The translations under genes and the position numbers were made by a program. The notes beneath the pieces are model-generated. The model saw nothing but the letters and a program-made list of their open reading frames with translations, did not search any database and was not told the DNA's origin. Source: Kitagawia praeruptora (taxonomy: Eukaryota > Streptophyta > Magnoliopsida > Apiales > Apiaceae). Taken from it: a stretch of DNA of 64,000 bases. Of the stretch, positions 1 through 12,250 are shown piece after piece. Location: assembly GCA_037693485.1 (NCBI GenBank), contig CM075351.1, positions 12,085,001 to 12,149,000 on the forward strand, written 5' to 3'. Position 1 is the stretch's first letter; every line of letters begins with the position of its first letter.

Positions 1-3000
1 CAAAGGATAACATCACCCCTAATAAAGACATTGTGAAATTAGACAATATAAGTGAATCGACCCAGGTATCAATAACCTGTAAGGATTTGTGGAAAGGAGT
101 CTCAAAAAGTAAATAGACAGAATTGTCATAGAATTGATTGATGATGTTTGATATACCCTGTACCCAGAAGATACAGGAGGAATGATGAGGATGACCTAAG
201 AAACCTTATAAGGGAAGAGGTAATATTATGAACTTCAAAAAGGGAAGTTTGGTAAGGAATGTATGACATAGTAACAATAAGGCCAGCTGAAGCATGTGTG
301 AAACCATGAGCAAGTATGGATTGAACCATTAAGGTTGAGATTATCCTGAAATAAGAAAGGACTAAGATAAGAAATATCCTAGGTATGGTTAGGAGTAACC
401 GTGATAAAGTTCACATAGAAAGGTGGAAGCAATGACTTTTGAAAAAAAGACTGGAATATGTTTTCTCTCATTTAGCAGAGTTCAAGGGAGGATGCTTCCA
501 TCCTGAGTTGGAATAGATCCAGAAAACATTGATTTCAAGAAATTATTGTATTCAGGAAAGGCCAATGAGGTGGCCGACACTTTAAGTATAAGGGAGTAAG
601 TATATATGCTCATACTAAATAGATAGGGTGATAGTAAGAAGGACCTTGAAGGTCAGAATGTGATGAAGGAATTTACGTTCCCCTGAAAATTGTGCGAGGA
701 TCAACAAAAAAGATAGTTTAAGTAAACATTTGAATCATGATTTTGTCTGCAACACATTACCGACACTAGAAATTTCTGCGACAGGCCAGACCAAATTCCC
801 CAAGCGACTCTCCTTTATTTTAGAAAGAAAGAGGAGAGATGAGATAATAATGGATGACTAAATACAGATGATAGATTAGTACTGGTAGTGATAAGCCATC
901 TGGCATGATGATGAATGACAAGAAAGTTATTGTCGATGTATTTCTGTGCAAACAAGATAGAGAATATGAGGTTGGAGAATTGTGATGCCAAGAAAGTTAT
1001 TGTTGGTGTATTTCTGTGCAAACAAGATAGAGAATATGAGGTTGGAGAATCGTGATGCTGAAATGTATCCTTGTGAAAAGAATTAACGAGGTTCGGAAAG
1101 TGATTAAGTGAATTGCTAAGCTTCCAGTCTTATACTGGAGACATATGATTAATAATCTCACCAACCTGTTCTAGCTGCGATACTGGAAGCTCTTCTACAA
1201 TTTTATCTGCTTCATGTAATATCTACATCAAGTGCAGGAAGCGTTTCTTATGAATATGGAATAGTGATTATTTTGTTTTCCTAGAGGATCTTGAATTGAA
1301 AATTATGAAACCCGTATGTTTAGTTATTAAAGCACTGCGTAAACGATAAGCGATGGTGACCCTTCTGAGAAATTAGGTGATAACGACTGTGGAAATGTCG
1401 AATTAAATCTAAGTTAGAAAAATTGTCCAGGGTTATTTCGGATGGTTTAATTTTGGGAACGACAGGATATTTGAAATAAAGGATTAGGCTATGATGATTC
1501 ATAAAATGATTATAGTAGAAATAAAGACAAGTGACTAATAGAGATGGAAAGAGAGTTGAAAATCAATAAGAGAGTCAGATAGGCGGACTCATAAGAAGCT
1601 CCAGTAATGAAGCGAGAAAAGTATGGAATTGGCAGGGCAAGGGTATTGGCCAAAATAGAAAGTTGGAATTAGGAGCATAAATGACATACAAATTGACTCC
1701 TTTAAATTTCGAAAATTCGAGGAAATTTGAAATAGATCGGTTGAGTAATTTCATCAATAAGTATCATTCTTAAGTTGAATATTCATGATTTGATTCAATG
1801 AATATTATCTCAAATATCCATTCGATGATTATTTCATCAATAAATATTATTATTAATTTGAATATTCATTATTCGTTCAATGAATATTATTCTGAACATT
1901 TATTCAAAGATTATTCCGAGCAACACTTTTCCAATATATGTGACTTAATAAATATTCTTGGAATATTTATTTAATTCTTCGAACTCGTTTCAAAGATGAG
2001 TTACCTCATTCACCTAGTATCTTCGACCTTCGAATATTATATAAATTATTTTAGAATCTTATTATTATCAGTATTATATCAAGGAAGGCTCTCGAACTCT
2101 ATTCTTCGTTCAATCCTGTCTCTCAAATAATAAGGGAACCCTACTTGAGAAATGTTATTTATCTAGTGACTGCCCGGTCATAAATTATTCGTTTCACTCG
2201 CAACTCGGTTGCTATTATTCATGGAATCTTGTGTACCCCCTCATCATTCGAGGGGTAGAATTGTTGGAACAAGTTGGTATCCATTAACAAGCCTCGGCAT
2301 GGGAAATATATATGAATTTTCCTTTCCAACTAGATACGACTGCCTTATGGAGTGCTATCAACAAGTATTATAGTTGGGGAAAGGGGGACGAGTTATACGT
2401 TTCAGAATCGTGGATTTACTCGAACTAGGAGTATTTGTGTAAGAGACTGTGGGACAGTCCATCATTGAAAATTGGTGTAAGAGGCTGTGGGACAGTCCAT
2501 CCTTGAAATAGGGTCCGAGTGGTGCTGGTCCCGTCTATGCCCAACCGTTGGCTAGGGAGATCCGGCGTATGGTGGTGTCCATATGTTCTTCCTTCTACAT
2601 GTAGAGAAATAACTCTTGAGATGCACAACCTACGACTGATCATCGTAAGGCGGTGTCATCTAGCGCGACATACTCCAGTATTGGTTCACTATCCATAGTC
2701 TATTTATTTTCTAGAACATTATCATTGTTGGCAGGTTTGAAAAGTGTTTGAACTGGAATTGCAATATTCTTCCTGCAAGTTCCTCTAATATGAAAATTTG
2801 ATAATATCTGGCTTATCCTTGACATAGCAGATATTTCCTCGGAACAATTACATTTTGAGTTACCTTGTAACTTCATCTCATACCTTATATTGGTATTACG
2901 TTCGTTAATGCATGGCATATGGTTTTAAAGATATTTTGGACTGTTATATATTATCACTGTTCAATTATATTTTGGTGGGCTATTGCTCACCCTTGCTTTA

Positions 3001-3416
3001 TTTATTTATATCACAACAACTGCTAGATCAGATGGCCGCGCAAGGCGCACTCAGCGTAAGCAGGTGTCAGTCGTCAGAAGATTAACCGCTGAGGTCATAG
3101 CTACCATTGCTGAGGATGCAGCTACTGGTAGGCTAGTTGTTAGCATTTGAGCATCAAATGTATTTATATTACGGCATGTACAAATGGATGGCAAAGAGTA
3201 TGTACTGATTAATTGTAAACCTTTTGGGTTATAAGAACTCAAACTTGTGATTAATAATCTCGATGGTTACTCTGATTTCATCTCTGGGACTATAATGGGT
3301 GTGTTTTATGTTGTTGTTTTGGGTCACAAGGTTGTAATTTAAATTATGTTGGTTTTGTGGATGGATTTTGAGACCGTAACGACCAGATCCCTGACCCCGG
3401 ATCTGGGGGTGTTACA
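1..3416 (+). mobile_element. Decayed Ty3/gypsy element (Tekay/Del-like), 3' part with LTR end
   Basis: No long open frame survives. At about 538-600 one frame still reads the end of a Ty3/gypsy RNase H domain (GKANEVADTLSIRE, compare the family form GKANVVADALSRK), which fixes the plus orientation. Downstream is non-coding DNA with AT-rich words around 1780-1960, then an LTR ending at 3416 in ...GGGGGTGTTACA, preceded by a GACCAGATCCCTGACCCC-type stretch typical of Tekay/Del LTR ends. The LTR start cannot be fixed because the partner LTR is not in the window. The element lacks its 5' part here. It abuts copia coding sequence at 3417, so it most likely inserted into that copia. The lineage call rests on the LTR end and the RNase H tail only. 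Confidence 0.6.
919..1058. repeat. Tandem duplication, 70-bp unit, 2 copies
   Basis: Two adjacent near-identical 70-bp units both begin CAAGAAAGTTATTG and carry TATTTCTGTGCAAACAAG. They differ at only a few positions, so the duplication is younger than the decay of the surrounding gypsy remnant. Confidence 0.85.
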
Positions 3417-5228
3417 ACAGATGACAAGGATCCTTCAACAACCTCTCATGAGACACCTGAGCACACTGATTCGCCCACAATTGTTAGAAGATCACAAAGG
3501 CAGAAAAAGGCCCCGGTCTGGATGGACGCATACATCACTCCATCAGCTCCTGCATCCACATCATTGTGTGCAACAGTTGTTTCTCAACAGGTGAAACCTT
3601 CTTTCCAGTGCCTTGTTTCATTAATTGTCGACAACGATGATCCTAAAACTTTTTTTCAAGCTGTGGAACAACAACACTGGATTGATGCTATGAATGAAGA
3701 GTTGGACGCCCTGCAAAACAATGACACTTGGGATATCATCCCATTGCCTGCAAATAAAAAAGCCATTGGATGCAGATGGCTGTACAAGACGAAGTTTAAG
3801 TCTGATGGAAGTGTCGAAAGATTCAAAGCTAGGTTGGTGATCCAGGGCTGTAAGCAAGTATATGGGGTGGATTATGAAAATACTTTCGCTCCAGTGGCTA
3901 AAATGACTACAATCAAGGCTTTGTTGGCAGTTGCTGTAGTAAATGACTGGATGGTAGTGCCAATGGATGTTAAAACGCATTTTTGCATGGAGAACTAGAG
4001 GAGACTGTGTACATGAAGGTGCCAGTGGGATACACTCACCTTGGATACAGGATTTCCAAAGATAAGCACAAACTTGCATCTAGCACTGGACCTATGCTTG
4101 TGTGCAGACTCAAGAAATCATTATACGGTCTAAAGCAAGCACCTAGAATTGGTTTTCTAAGTTGTCCATGACTCTTATTGATCTTGGATTTGTTCAATCA
4201 AAGTCAGATTACAGCTTATTCACCCTCACTGATTCTAGTTCTATTACTTTGGTTCTTGCTTATGTCGATGACTTAATGATAGCTGGAAATTCTGGAGGTG
4301 AAATTAACAATCTCAAACGAATGCTATCTAGTAAGTTTCACACGACAGATCTTGGTGAAATTCGATACTTTCTGGGATTGGAAGTGGATAGAAATGCTGC
4401 TGGTTTCTTTGTTTCACAACACAAATACCTTGTTGATATTCTTAAAGAGTTCAACATGCAATCTACTACTCCTATGAAGATTCCCATAGACATTCATCTT
4501 CATCTAACTAAAGAGATGAGAGTTCCTCTCAGAGATCCACATCCCTATCAGCGTCTACTTGGGAAATTAATATATCTGACAGTCACTAGGCCTGTATTGT
4601 GTTCACAATGCATATTTTGACACAATTTATGCAACACCCAACTGATGAACATATGCAAGCTGCAATTCATCTGCTAAGATATTTGGTCGGTACATCTACT
4701 CAAGGAATCCTGTTGGCATCCAAATCAGCTGCTCAACTTCATGCCTATAGTGATAGTGACTGGGCCACATGTCCCATGACTAGAAGGTCTACTACTAGGT
4801 TCTACATATTGCTTGGTTCTAGTCCAATTTCCTGGAAAACGAAGAAGCATCCAGTGGTAGCTCGATCATCTGTAGAAGCAGAGTATCGTGCCATGGCACT
4901 CACAGCATGTGAAGTCACTTGGCTACAAGAATTAATGAAGGATCTTGGACTTGACAATCTACCTCCTGCAGTGTTACACTGTGGCAACAAATCAGCTATT
5001 GCTATCGCTGCTAACCCAGTCTTGCATGAACGAACAAAGCATGTTGAAGTTGATTGTCACTATATTCGTGACAAGCTTAATTCAGGAACCATCATGACAA
5101 CTCATACTCCAACACACTCTCAACTGGCAGATGTTTTAACTAAAGGTCTATCAGCTAAGCAGCACTTCTATCTGCTGTCCAAACTTGGTGTCCAATCATC
5201 ATCTACCACCAAGTTTGCAGGGGAGTAA
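3417..5228 (+). pseudogene. Ty1/copia pol fragment (RT and RNase H), frameshifted
   Basis: Starting right at the gypsy LTR end, the plus strand reads the hinge after integrase and then a copia reverse transcriptase: W-I-D-A-M-N-E-E-L near 3680, KARLVIQG near 3830, MDVKTHFC near 3965, KKSLYGLKQAP near 4110 and the catalytic YVDD near 4262. RNase H follows with YSDSDWA near 4748, SSVEAEYRA near 4870 and ADVLTKGLS near 5130, ending with a stop near 5228. Three single-base lesions break the frame, near 3990, 4150 and 4590. Gag, protease and integrase are absent to the left, where the gypsy element sits. A non-functional remnant; I do not assign the copia lineage. Confidence 0.9.
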
Positions 5229-5545
5229 TGAGGATAGAAGGAGCACCCTAGAAACTTCCTTAGCATATACAAAAGTTGTTGAGAGTTGGTAAGGGTAGCT
5301 TAGTATTTTCTTGTTTCTGTTTGTCTTGTTTCAGTTTCATCAGTATGTTGCAGGAGCCGTTTACTTTCTCAGTCTTTTGTCTAGTACTTTAGTGGCAGCT
5401 ATTGTACTAAGTAGTGATAAATAAGGCTAGTTTCATTGTAAGGACTTAACAGATCATTTTCAGAGTTATGAAACAAATCATTTTGCTCTGCATTTTCATT
5501 GCTTCTTCACCCTGCACTCTCTAAAAGTAATACTTTCTTCATAGG
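5229..5545 (+). repeat. Probable 3' LTR remnant of the 3417-5228 copia
   Basis: The coding part ends in a purine-rich stretch (TTTGCAGGGGAG) immediately before TGAGGATAG, the usual layout of a polypurine tract followed by an LTR start. The stretch ends around ...ACTTTCTTCA. No partner LTR is in the window, so both boundaries are inferred; TGTTGAGAG near 5278 is an alternative start. Confidence 0.4.
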
Positions 5546-5832
5546 TTGCATCTCACAACTTTTTTTGCTTGTTTAGGGCAGAGGCTGGTAACTGCGGTAG
5601 TTGATATTTAGTACGTCATATTTCTAAAAGATAGAGTCTCTTCAGTCCTTTCATAACTTAATTTTAGGAAATATGATATGCATTATTAAGTTTGACAAAT
5701 CTTTTGTCAAATGCTTTTCTTTTTTTTCCGCTAAATCTTCCGTGGATTACTTTTGTTGAATATGCATTCAGTGGCAGAGTTTGTTTACTCATGTTGGTAA
5801 ACTATGGTGCCAGAGTTCTTTTTTGTGGACTC
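5546..5832. other. Unassigned spacer
   Basis: AT-rich DNA between two copia elements. I see no convincing coding frame, repeat or structured RNA here. The last five bases (GACTC) form the imperfect target duplication of the next element. Confidence 0.5.
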
Positions 5833-6510
5833 TGTTAGGAAATGGAATGTTTGAGACACATTTTAGATGTGCTCTTGATGTAATTTCCGGAAACTAACTT
5901 ATGGAAGTTGTTCATTGATACGAGGATTTAAACTTTCATGTTTGGATCTAAGACATTTTCTTAGTGGAATCCATAATTATATGTATAGGCAAAGTTGCTA
6001 GTTTGAAATGAGTTTAAAATGGGTTTTTTCTTAAATCCCACATTGAAAAGAAATTGGACTAAGCAACTTGAAATGTCTATATATAGAAGGCTTATGCTTG
6101 AGTTTTAGGATATAATCTCAAGTGCCTACCTTGCATTCATTTATAAGTTGCAAAGGTTTTTTGGGCGAATTGAGGTGCTAGTCGCTGTTGATCTCTGCCG
6201 AGTTTGTGACCGGATTGATCTGAGCTGTTTTATCCTTGAAGCGATATTGCTGCAACCCATCACAACATAAGTGGGGCAATAATCTCTTGGAGAACAGTCA
6301 AGACTTCTCTAAGCCTTGGCGACTCAGCTGTTCTATTCTTTCAGAGTTTTAAAGCTTCTGTTAGAGCTAAGTGTTCTTTTTTTTTATAGTCTTTAATTAT
6401 ATATTTTGTTTTACCATCATGTTTGTTTCGTTATTTGGTTAATTGCCTGTTCTTGTTAATCGTAATATAACTGTCCCATTGTTGCGTTGTTTAGTATAAT
6501 ATTCTTAACA
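5833..6510 (+). repeat. 5' LTR of copia 5833-11602
   Basis: 678 bp with ends TGTTAGG and CTTAACA. It aligns along its length with 10915-11602, with small indels and substitutions, including a changed stretch near the end (CTCTTGGAGAACAG here against CTTCAAAAACAG there). Confidence 0.93.
6078..6086 (+). promoter_or_regulatory. TATA-box candidate in copia 5' LTR
   Basis: TATATATAG lies in the second half of the LTR and is conserved in the 3' LTR near 11160. Position and sequence suit the LTR promoter. There is no transcript evidence. Confidence 0.5.
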
Positions 6511-6550
6511 ATCTTGAAGAGATTATTTGTTATATTTGTTAATTAGCAAG

Positions 6551-9500
6551 ATGGTTAACGAAACTGAAACTCTTGTTGTTGAGACTGGCTCTGGGTCTGG
6601 TGTTACTGCACCCACCATTGATTGGACCACGTACCGTTTCCCACAACCTATCGATTTGTCGGGTATGCCTCATAAATTCGTTAGGGGTGTTGGTTTTTCT
6701 CGTTGGCAGAAAAAGATGAAACTGTGGCTTACGGTAAAGGGTCTATGGCCGGCGGTGTAGTATGAGAAACCAGTTGTGGTTAAGGAAAAGGCTGAAACTG
6801 TTAAGGCTTATGCTATGTGGGAGTAAAAGGATGGGGTGGCTAGGGCTGCAATTCTGGCAGCTTTAGTGAACACTCTGTTTGATGTTTATTCATCGGATTC
6901 CTACACAGCTAAGCTCTTATGGGAGAAGCTGGACCAGACACATAATACTGGCTTGCAAGGGTTGGAAAAGTATTCTGTGGCTCGGTTCCTTGATTTTAAA
7001 CTGGTCGATACTAAATCCATGATTGAGCAGGTGCACGAGTTTGAGATGTTGGTGCATGCTTTGAAGAAGTCCGGTATGGTCCTTCCTGAGAAGTTTCAGG
7101 TTATGGCAGTGATTGAAAAGCTCTCGAAGTCTTGGGAAGAGTTTGCTCTCTCCCTGAAGAGACAGAAAGGAGAGATCACGTGGACTAATCTGATGTTGGA
7201 CATCTCAGTGCAGGAGCAGCATAGGTCCAAACAGGGACATGTGATGCCTGCTGAACATGATAGTAGTTCGAAGGTGAATGTAATGACTGTTGGTAAGAAA
7301 ATAAAAGAATTTACTAAGAAGGAAAACACTAAGTCTAATAAAGACAAGAACAAGGCTAAGAAACCAAAGGCAAACAAACCATGTTGGTCTTGTGGACAGG
7401 TTGGTCATTGGAGCAAGGACTGTCCTGTAAAGAAAGCGAAGAAAGCTGATGTGGTTGCTCAAGCAAACACTGTGCTTGGAGCTGGAACCATTGATGGGCC
7501 TATGGCTAACATGGTTATTGGTGAAGCATTTGCTTCTGTAACCAATGACGGGTATGTTACTTAAAAGCCTGTTTTACTATCCACTTATTTGTCTCATGAA
7601 TGGTTGATTGATATTAGAGCTAATGTGCACATTTGTGCTGATAAAACTCTATTTGTATCTTATCAACAGACTCATGGAGTGACAGTGATGATGGGGAATG
7701 CTAGTGCTGCAAAAGTGCTCGGAATAGGAAATGTGGACCTGAAGTTTGCTTCTGGGCGTGTTCTGTCCCTCACTAGAGTGCATCATGTTCCTGATATTCG
7801 TAGAAATATAATAAGTGGAAGTTGTTTAGTTAAGAATGGTTTTGAACTTTCTCTGAAATGTAATAAAGTAGTTATTACACATACTGGTGTTTTTGTTGGC
7901 AAAGGTTACTTGTCTGATGGATTGTTTTTTATAAATGTTGAGCCTGTTTTGGGCAGGTTTATTAATGATAATGTTGCTCCTTCTGTTAATTGTGTTGAAT
8001 CATCAGATTTGTGGCACTTACGTCTTGGTCACTTGAATTTTGGTGCTCTGAAGAACATGATGAATTTAGAGTTGATTCCAAAACATGCCATAGATAAGAA
8101 ATCTAAATGTCAAGTGTGTATGACAGCTAAACAAACTAGGAAACCCTTTCATAATGTGGTTAAGGATTCAAATGTGTTAGACTTAGTGCACACTGACATA
8201 TGTGAATTTGGTGGTGTTTTGACCAAGGATCATAATAGATACTTTATTACCTTTATAGATGATTGTAGTAGATATTGTCATGTATATTTGCTTAAACATA
8301 AAGATGAAGCACTAGAAAAATTCATTATGTTCAAAGCTGAAGCTGAAACACAAACAAGTAAAGTACTTAAACGTTTGAGATCAGATAGAGGTGGTGAGTA
8401 TACGAGTACCTCGTTTAATGAATTTTGCAATAGCAATGGTATAGTTCATGAAGTAACTCCACCATACACACCTGAGTCTAATAGGGTGGCAGAACGAAAG
8501 AACAGAACCTTTAAAGATATGATTAACAGTATGTTGATTAATTTGGGATTGCCTAAGTACATGTGGGGGAGGCTCTGAATACGGCTTGCCATATTCTGAA
8601 TAGAGTTCCTCTGAAACATATGGACAAGACACCTTATGAATCATGGACAGAGAAAAGGACTAGCTTAAAGTATCTTCGTGTGTGTGGGGTGCCTCACAAA
8701 GGTACTTGTCCCTGAACACAAGAGAAAGAAACTAGGGCCGAAAACTGTTGATTGCATCTTTCTGGGCTATATTGAAACCACTACGGCTATGAGATTTTTA
8801 GTCTTAAAATATGACATAGACAGAATAGTGGCTAACACTATAGTTGAATTTCGTGATGCAACATTCTTTGAGGATGTGTTTCCTATGAAGACTGGTATAC
8901 CTCAGGGTATTTCTGATGATGATCCCACTCGCACATCAAGTTCCATTCCTGATCATGTGGAAAGGATGACTAATGTGGGGGCGGATCCTAATAGTAGCTC
9001 TACTCCTAATGAAGTAGAGGAACCTAGAAGGAGTAAGCGTGTGAAGGTAGTCAAGGACTTTGGAAGTGATTTTATCACTTACAATGTCGAGGATGAACCT
9101 TTCGAGGATGTGCTTCCGTACATGGTCTTATCATCCATTAAATGGATGTAAAGACAGCTTTTCTTCATGGTGAACTTGAAGAAGAGATTTATATGGATCA
9201 GCCTGAGGGATTTGTTGCATCTGGTAATGAAAGGAAAGTATGTAAGTTAATCAAGTCTATATATGGCTTAAAACAAGCTCCAAAAGACTGGCATAAAAAG
9301 TTTGATGAAACTGTTTTAGAATCAGAATTTGTAGTTAATGAAAGTGACAAGTGTGTCTACTACATGGTTAAAGGAAATGAATGTATTATTGTGTGCCTGT
9401 ATGTGGATGATATTTTATTGTTTGGAACCAATATTGAGATTATTAATGAGACTAAAAGGTTCTTGAAAAGGCACTTTGATATGAAGGATATGGGAGAGGC

Positions 9501-10389
9501 TAGTGTGATTCTTGGTATCAAGTTGACCCAGTCAACTGATGGAATAACCTTGTCACAATCTCATTATATAGAGAAATCTATACTTGAGAAATATGGTTAT
9601 TCAAATTGTAGAATCGCGAGCACTCCGTATGATCCTAAAGTTGCCCTTGTCAAGAATGGTTCAGGAGTTCCTGTGTCTCAGTTAAGGTATTCTCAGATTA
9701 TTGGGAGTTTGCAGTATCTTGCTAATGGTACTAGGCCGGATATTTCATATTCAGTGTCTAAGTTGGCAAGATATACAAGCTGTCCAAATAAGACTCATTG
9801 GGATGCTCTTGATAGAGTACTTAGATATCTGAAAGGCACCATCTATCTTGGTTTGTATTACAGGAGGTTTCCTGGAGTGCTAGAGGGATATAGTTATGCA
9901 AGTTGGATAGCTAAGAAGTCTGGTTCCAATGGAGTGACTGGATATCTGTTTACCCTTGCGGGTGGAGCAATATCTTGGAAGTCTTCTAGACAGACTATTA
10001 TAACTCGGTCTACTTTTGAGGCTGAGTTGTGTGCCTTAGATGCCACGGGGTCAGAGGCTGAATGGTTACATGGACTTATGTCAGTGTTACCTATAGTAAG
10101 TCGACCACTTCCTGCTTTTGCTGTTCATTGTGATAGCCGTACAACTATCGACAAGATTAACAGTAAGAAGTATAATGTGAAAACAAAGAGACATGTCCAA
10201 GTTAGACTAAAGTCTATAAGGGGTCTAATGTCTGAAAGGATCATAGCTGTTGAGTTTATTGGAACTCAACATAACCTAGCTGATCCTTTGACTAAGGGAC
10301 TTGAGCATGCTGTTATCCTTAAGTCGAGGTTGGGGATGGGACTGATAGCCCATCATGAATCATCTATAGCGGGAACCCAATACACATGA
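6551..10389 (+). pseudogene. Copia gag-pol, degenerate, with deleted RT N-terminus
   Basis: The start is ATG at 6551, soon after the LTR. Gag has a zinc knuckle CWSCGQVGHWSKDC near 7380. Protease follows near 7590, but its catalytic triad is changed (WLIDIRANVHIC where the family has D-T/S-G). Then come the HHCC region (HLRLGHLNFG, CQVCMTAK) near 8015-8130, the integrase core with DDCSRY and SDRGGEY near 8270-8400, RT YVDD near 9400 and RNase H near 9890-10300. Lesions: in-frame stops near 6758, 6823 and 7562; a one-base loss near 8565; a compensating change near 8680; and a deletion near 9138-9147 that joins the hinge to MDVKTAFLHG, removing the first roughly 100 residues of RT. It cannot encode a working polyprotein. 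Confidence 0.92.
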
Positions 10390-10914
10390 GAGGAGATCCC
10401 TCGAAAGTGTATTCAATGTGGTAATAACAAGTTGTAAGGGTGAATTGGTTGTACCTTTAACTACATAGATTGATACTCACGTATCTGGAGTCTATCCCCT
10501 GTAAACCTAAAAGGTACTGTTACTGCCAGAATAGTAAGAGTTTTTGAACTCTGAATGGGGTCAAGTCATATGACGAGATGCTAGCAGTACATCTCTGGAG
10601 ATGCCTAGCGAATGTAATTGTGTGGTCACAATTAGAGCAAAGGGTTATTCCTTGAAACATTCGATGAACAGGATCGAGACACGACCATTAACGTCTCAAA
10701 GCCGTAGATTAGTACCATAGCCTTTGACTTGTCGTCGTCTATGGAGTGTGGTTACACCAAACGGATAAAGATTCAAGGTGAAACATTCCATCTGTATCCG
10801 GTAGCCATCGAAGTAGAGGACTTAGGAGGGTTCAAACCCGGAAGGGTACCTACTCTGAAAAGCAAGTCATGAATAGAATCTGATATGCATTTACTGTATG
10901 GATTTGTGGGGGAT
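10390..10914 (+). other. Untranslated 3' region of the copia element with polypurine tract
   Basis: About 525 bp between the last stop and the 3' LTR with no coding frame. It ends in TTTGTGGGGGAT (about 10903-10914), the polypurine tract that primes plus-strand DNA synthesis in this class of element. Confidence 0.75.
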
Positions 10915-11602
10915 TGTTAGAAAATGGAAAGTTTGAGACACATTTCAGATGTGCTCTTGATGTAATTTCCGGAAACTAACTTATGGAAGTAGTTCCTTGA
11001 TACGAGGACTTAAACTTTCATGTTTGGATCTAAGACATTTTCTCAGTGGAATCCATAATTATATATATAGGCAAAGTTGTTAGTTTGAAATGAGTTTAAA
11101 ATGGGTTTTTCTTAAATCCCACATTGAAAAGAAATTGGACTAAGCAACTTGAAATGTCTATATATAGAAGGCTTATGCTTGAGTTTTAGGATATAATCTC
11201 AAGTGCCTACCTTGCATTCATTTATAAGTTGCAAAGGTTTTTTTGGGCGAATTGAGGTGCTAGTCACTGTTGATCTCTGCCGAGTTTGTGACCGGATTGA
11301 TCTGAGCTGTTTTATCCTGGAAGCGATATTGCTGCAACCCATCACAATGTAAGTGGGGCAATAATCTCTTCAAAAACAGTCAAGACTTCTCTAAGCCTTG
11401 GCGACTCAGCTGTTCTATTCTTTCAGAGTTTTAAAGCTTCTGTTAGAGCTAAGTGTTCTCTTCTTTCTTTTTATTTTACAACCTTTAATTATATATTTTG
11501 TTTTACCATCATGTTTGTTTCGTTATTTGCTTAATTACATGTTCTTGTTAATTGTAATATAACTGTCCCATTGTTGCGTTGTTTAGTATAATATTCTCAA
11601 CA
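10915..11602 (+). repeat. 3' LTR of copia 5833-11602
   Basis: 688 bp with ends TGTTAGA and TCTCAACA. It is the partner of 5833-6510. The GATTC that follows is the presumed target duplication. Confidence 0.93.
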
Positions 11603-11800
11603 GATTCTTCAGTGTCCCAGAAATTTTTTGGGCAACAGAGTGTACAGCTTTAATTGAAATAGGTTAACAACAATAGATTTGGCCCCGGGAACTTATTTTT
11701 GACACATTTATATTTCTATGGCTTCTAGCTTGTTCTTATCATCGTATAATTACTTTAGTCATCATCTCTTCGAGCGAATACTCTTAAGTAGTTTTTGCAG

Positions 11801-11889
11801 AAGTGCTATAAGTGCACTTTTTAGAAATGTTGTTACTGCTTATCCAATGATTAGACATGATAGTGCTGAAGCTCTTGGTTCTATGGCAG
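11801..11889 (+). pseudogene. Exon-like fragment with HEAT-type repeat (deoxyhypusine hydroxylase-like)
   Basis: The island is preceded by TTTTTGCAG and followed by GTTAGA, plausible acceptor and donor sites. Its open frame contains PMIRHDSAEALGSMA, close to the E-Z/HEAT repeat PMVRHEAAEALGSIA of deoxyhypusine hydroxylase, the enzyme that completes hypusine on eIF5A. Only about 29 residues are present, and the neighbouring islands do not continue that enzyme. A single-exon relic or another HEAT-repeat protein is equally possible. Confidence 0.35.
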
Positions 11890-12097
11890 GTTAGACCCCC
11901 TTTTGCACGCTTCGTGTTTTCTGCATTAACGACTATATTGCTGTCGCTTTCCTGGTCTGACCAATATCATCACCCCCTTTCTTTTGCATACTAAATATCT
12001 TTTACCAGGAATTTTAGCAAATATCTTGTACCAGGAATATTAGCTTACAGCCTTTTTCACATTGTTTTTATACGTGGTCAATGTATATGTCTTTTAG

Positions 12098-12250
12098 AGG
12101 AACTTGTAAAGCATTTGCAGCCTTCACAAAAAATGAGCTTGCTCTTGGCTTTCCGGAGTTTGACAATGGCAGGGGATACTTTAGAAGGTGATTCAATGGC
12201 GAGGGAAACTCTAGCTCTAATAGCTCCACTGCAATGCCCCGTCAAATCCT
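12098..12250 (+). pseudogene. Exon-like fragment, unrecognised
   Basis: An open frame of about 50 codons lies between an acceptor-like TCTTTTAG and a donor-like GTAAAA. The peptide begins ELVKHLQPSQKMSLLLAF and is helix-rich and non-repetitive, unlike the surrounding AT-rich sequence. I do not recognise the family. It follows the HEAT-like island by about 200 bp, so the two may be consecutive exons. Confidence 0.3.

Larger units (their letters stand above)
5833..11602 (+). mobile_element. Ty1/copia retrotransposon with both LTRs, internally deleted
   Basis: Paired LTRs begin TGTTAG and end AACA at 5833-6510 and 10915-11602. Flanks GACTC (5828-5832) and GATTC (11603-11607) look like a 5-bp target duplication with one change. 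Gag, protease, integrase, RT and RNase H all read on the plus strand. Just before the 3' LTR is TTTGTGGGGGAT, a polypurine tract. No standard initiator-Met primer site (TGGTATCAGAGC) follows the 5' LTR, so the primer site is diverged or unusual. By eye the LTRs differ at roughly 25 positions in about 680 (about 96% alike), making this older than the SIRE-like and Tat elements. Confidence 0.95.

Noticed and set aside
3621..4079. Minus-strand frame opposite the copia RT
   Set aside because: Shadow of the RT coding strand; no independent support.
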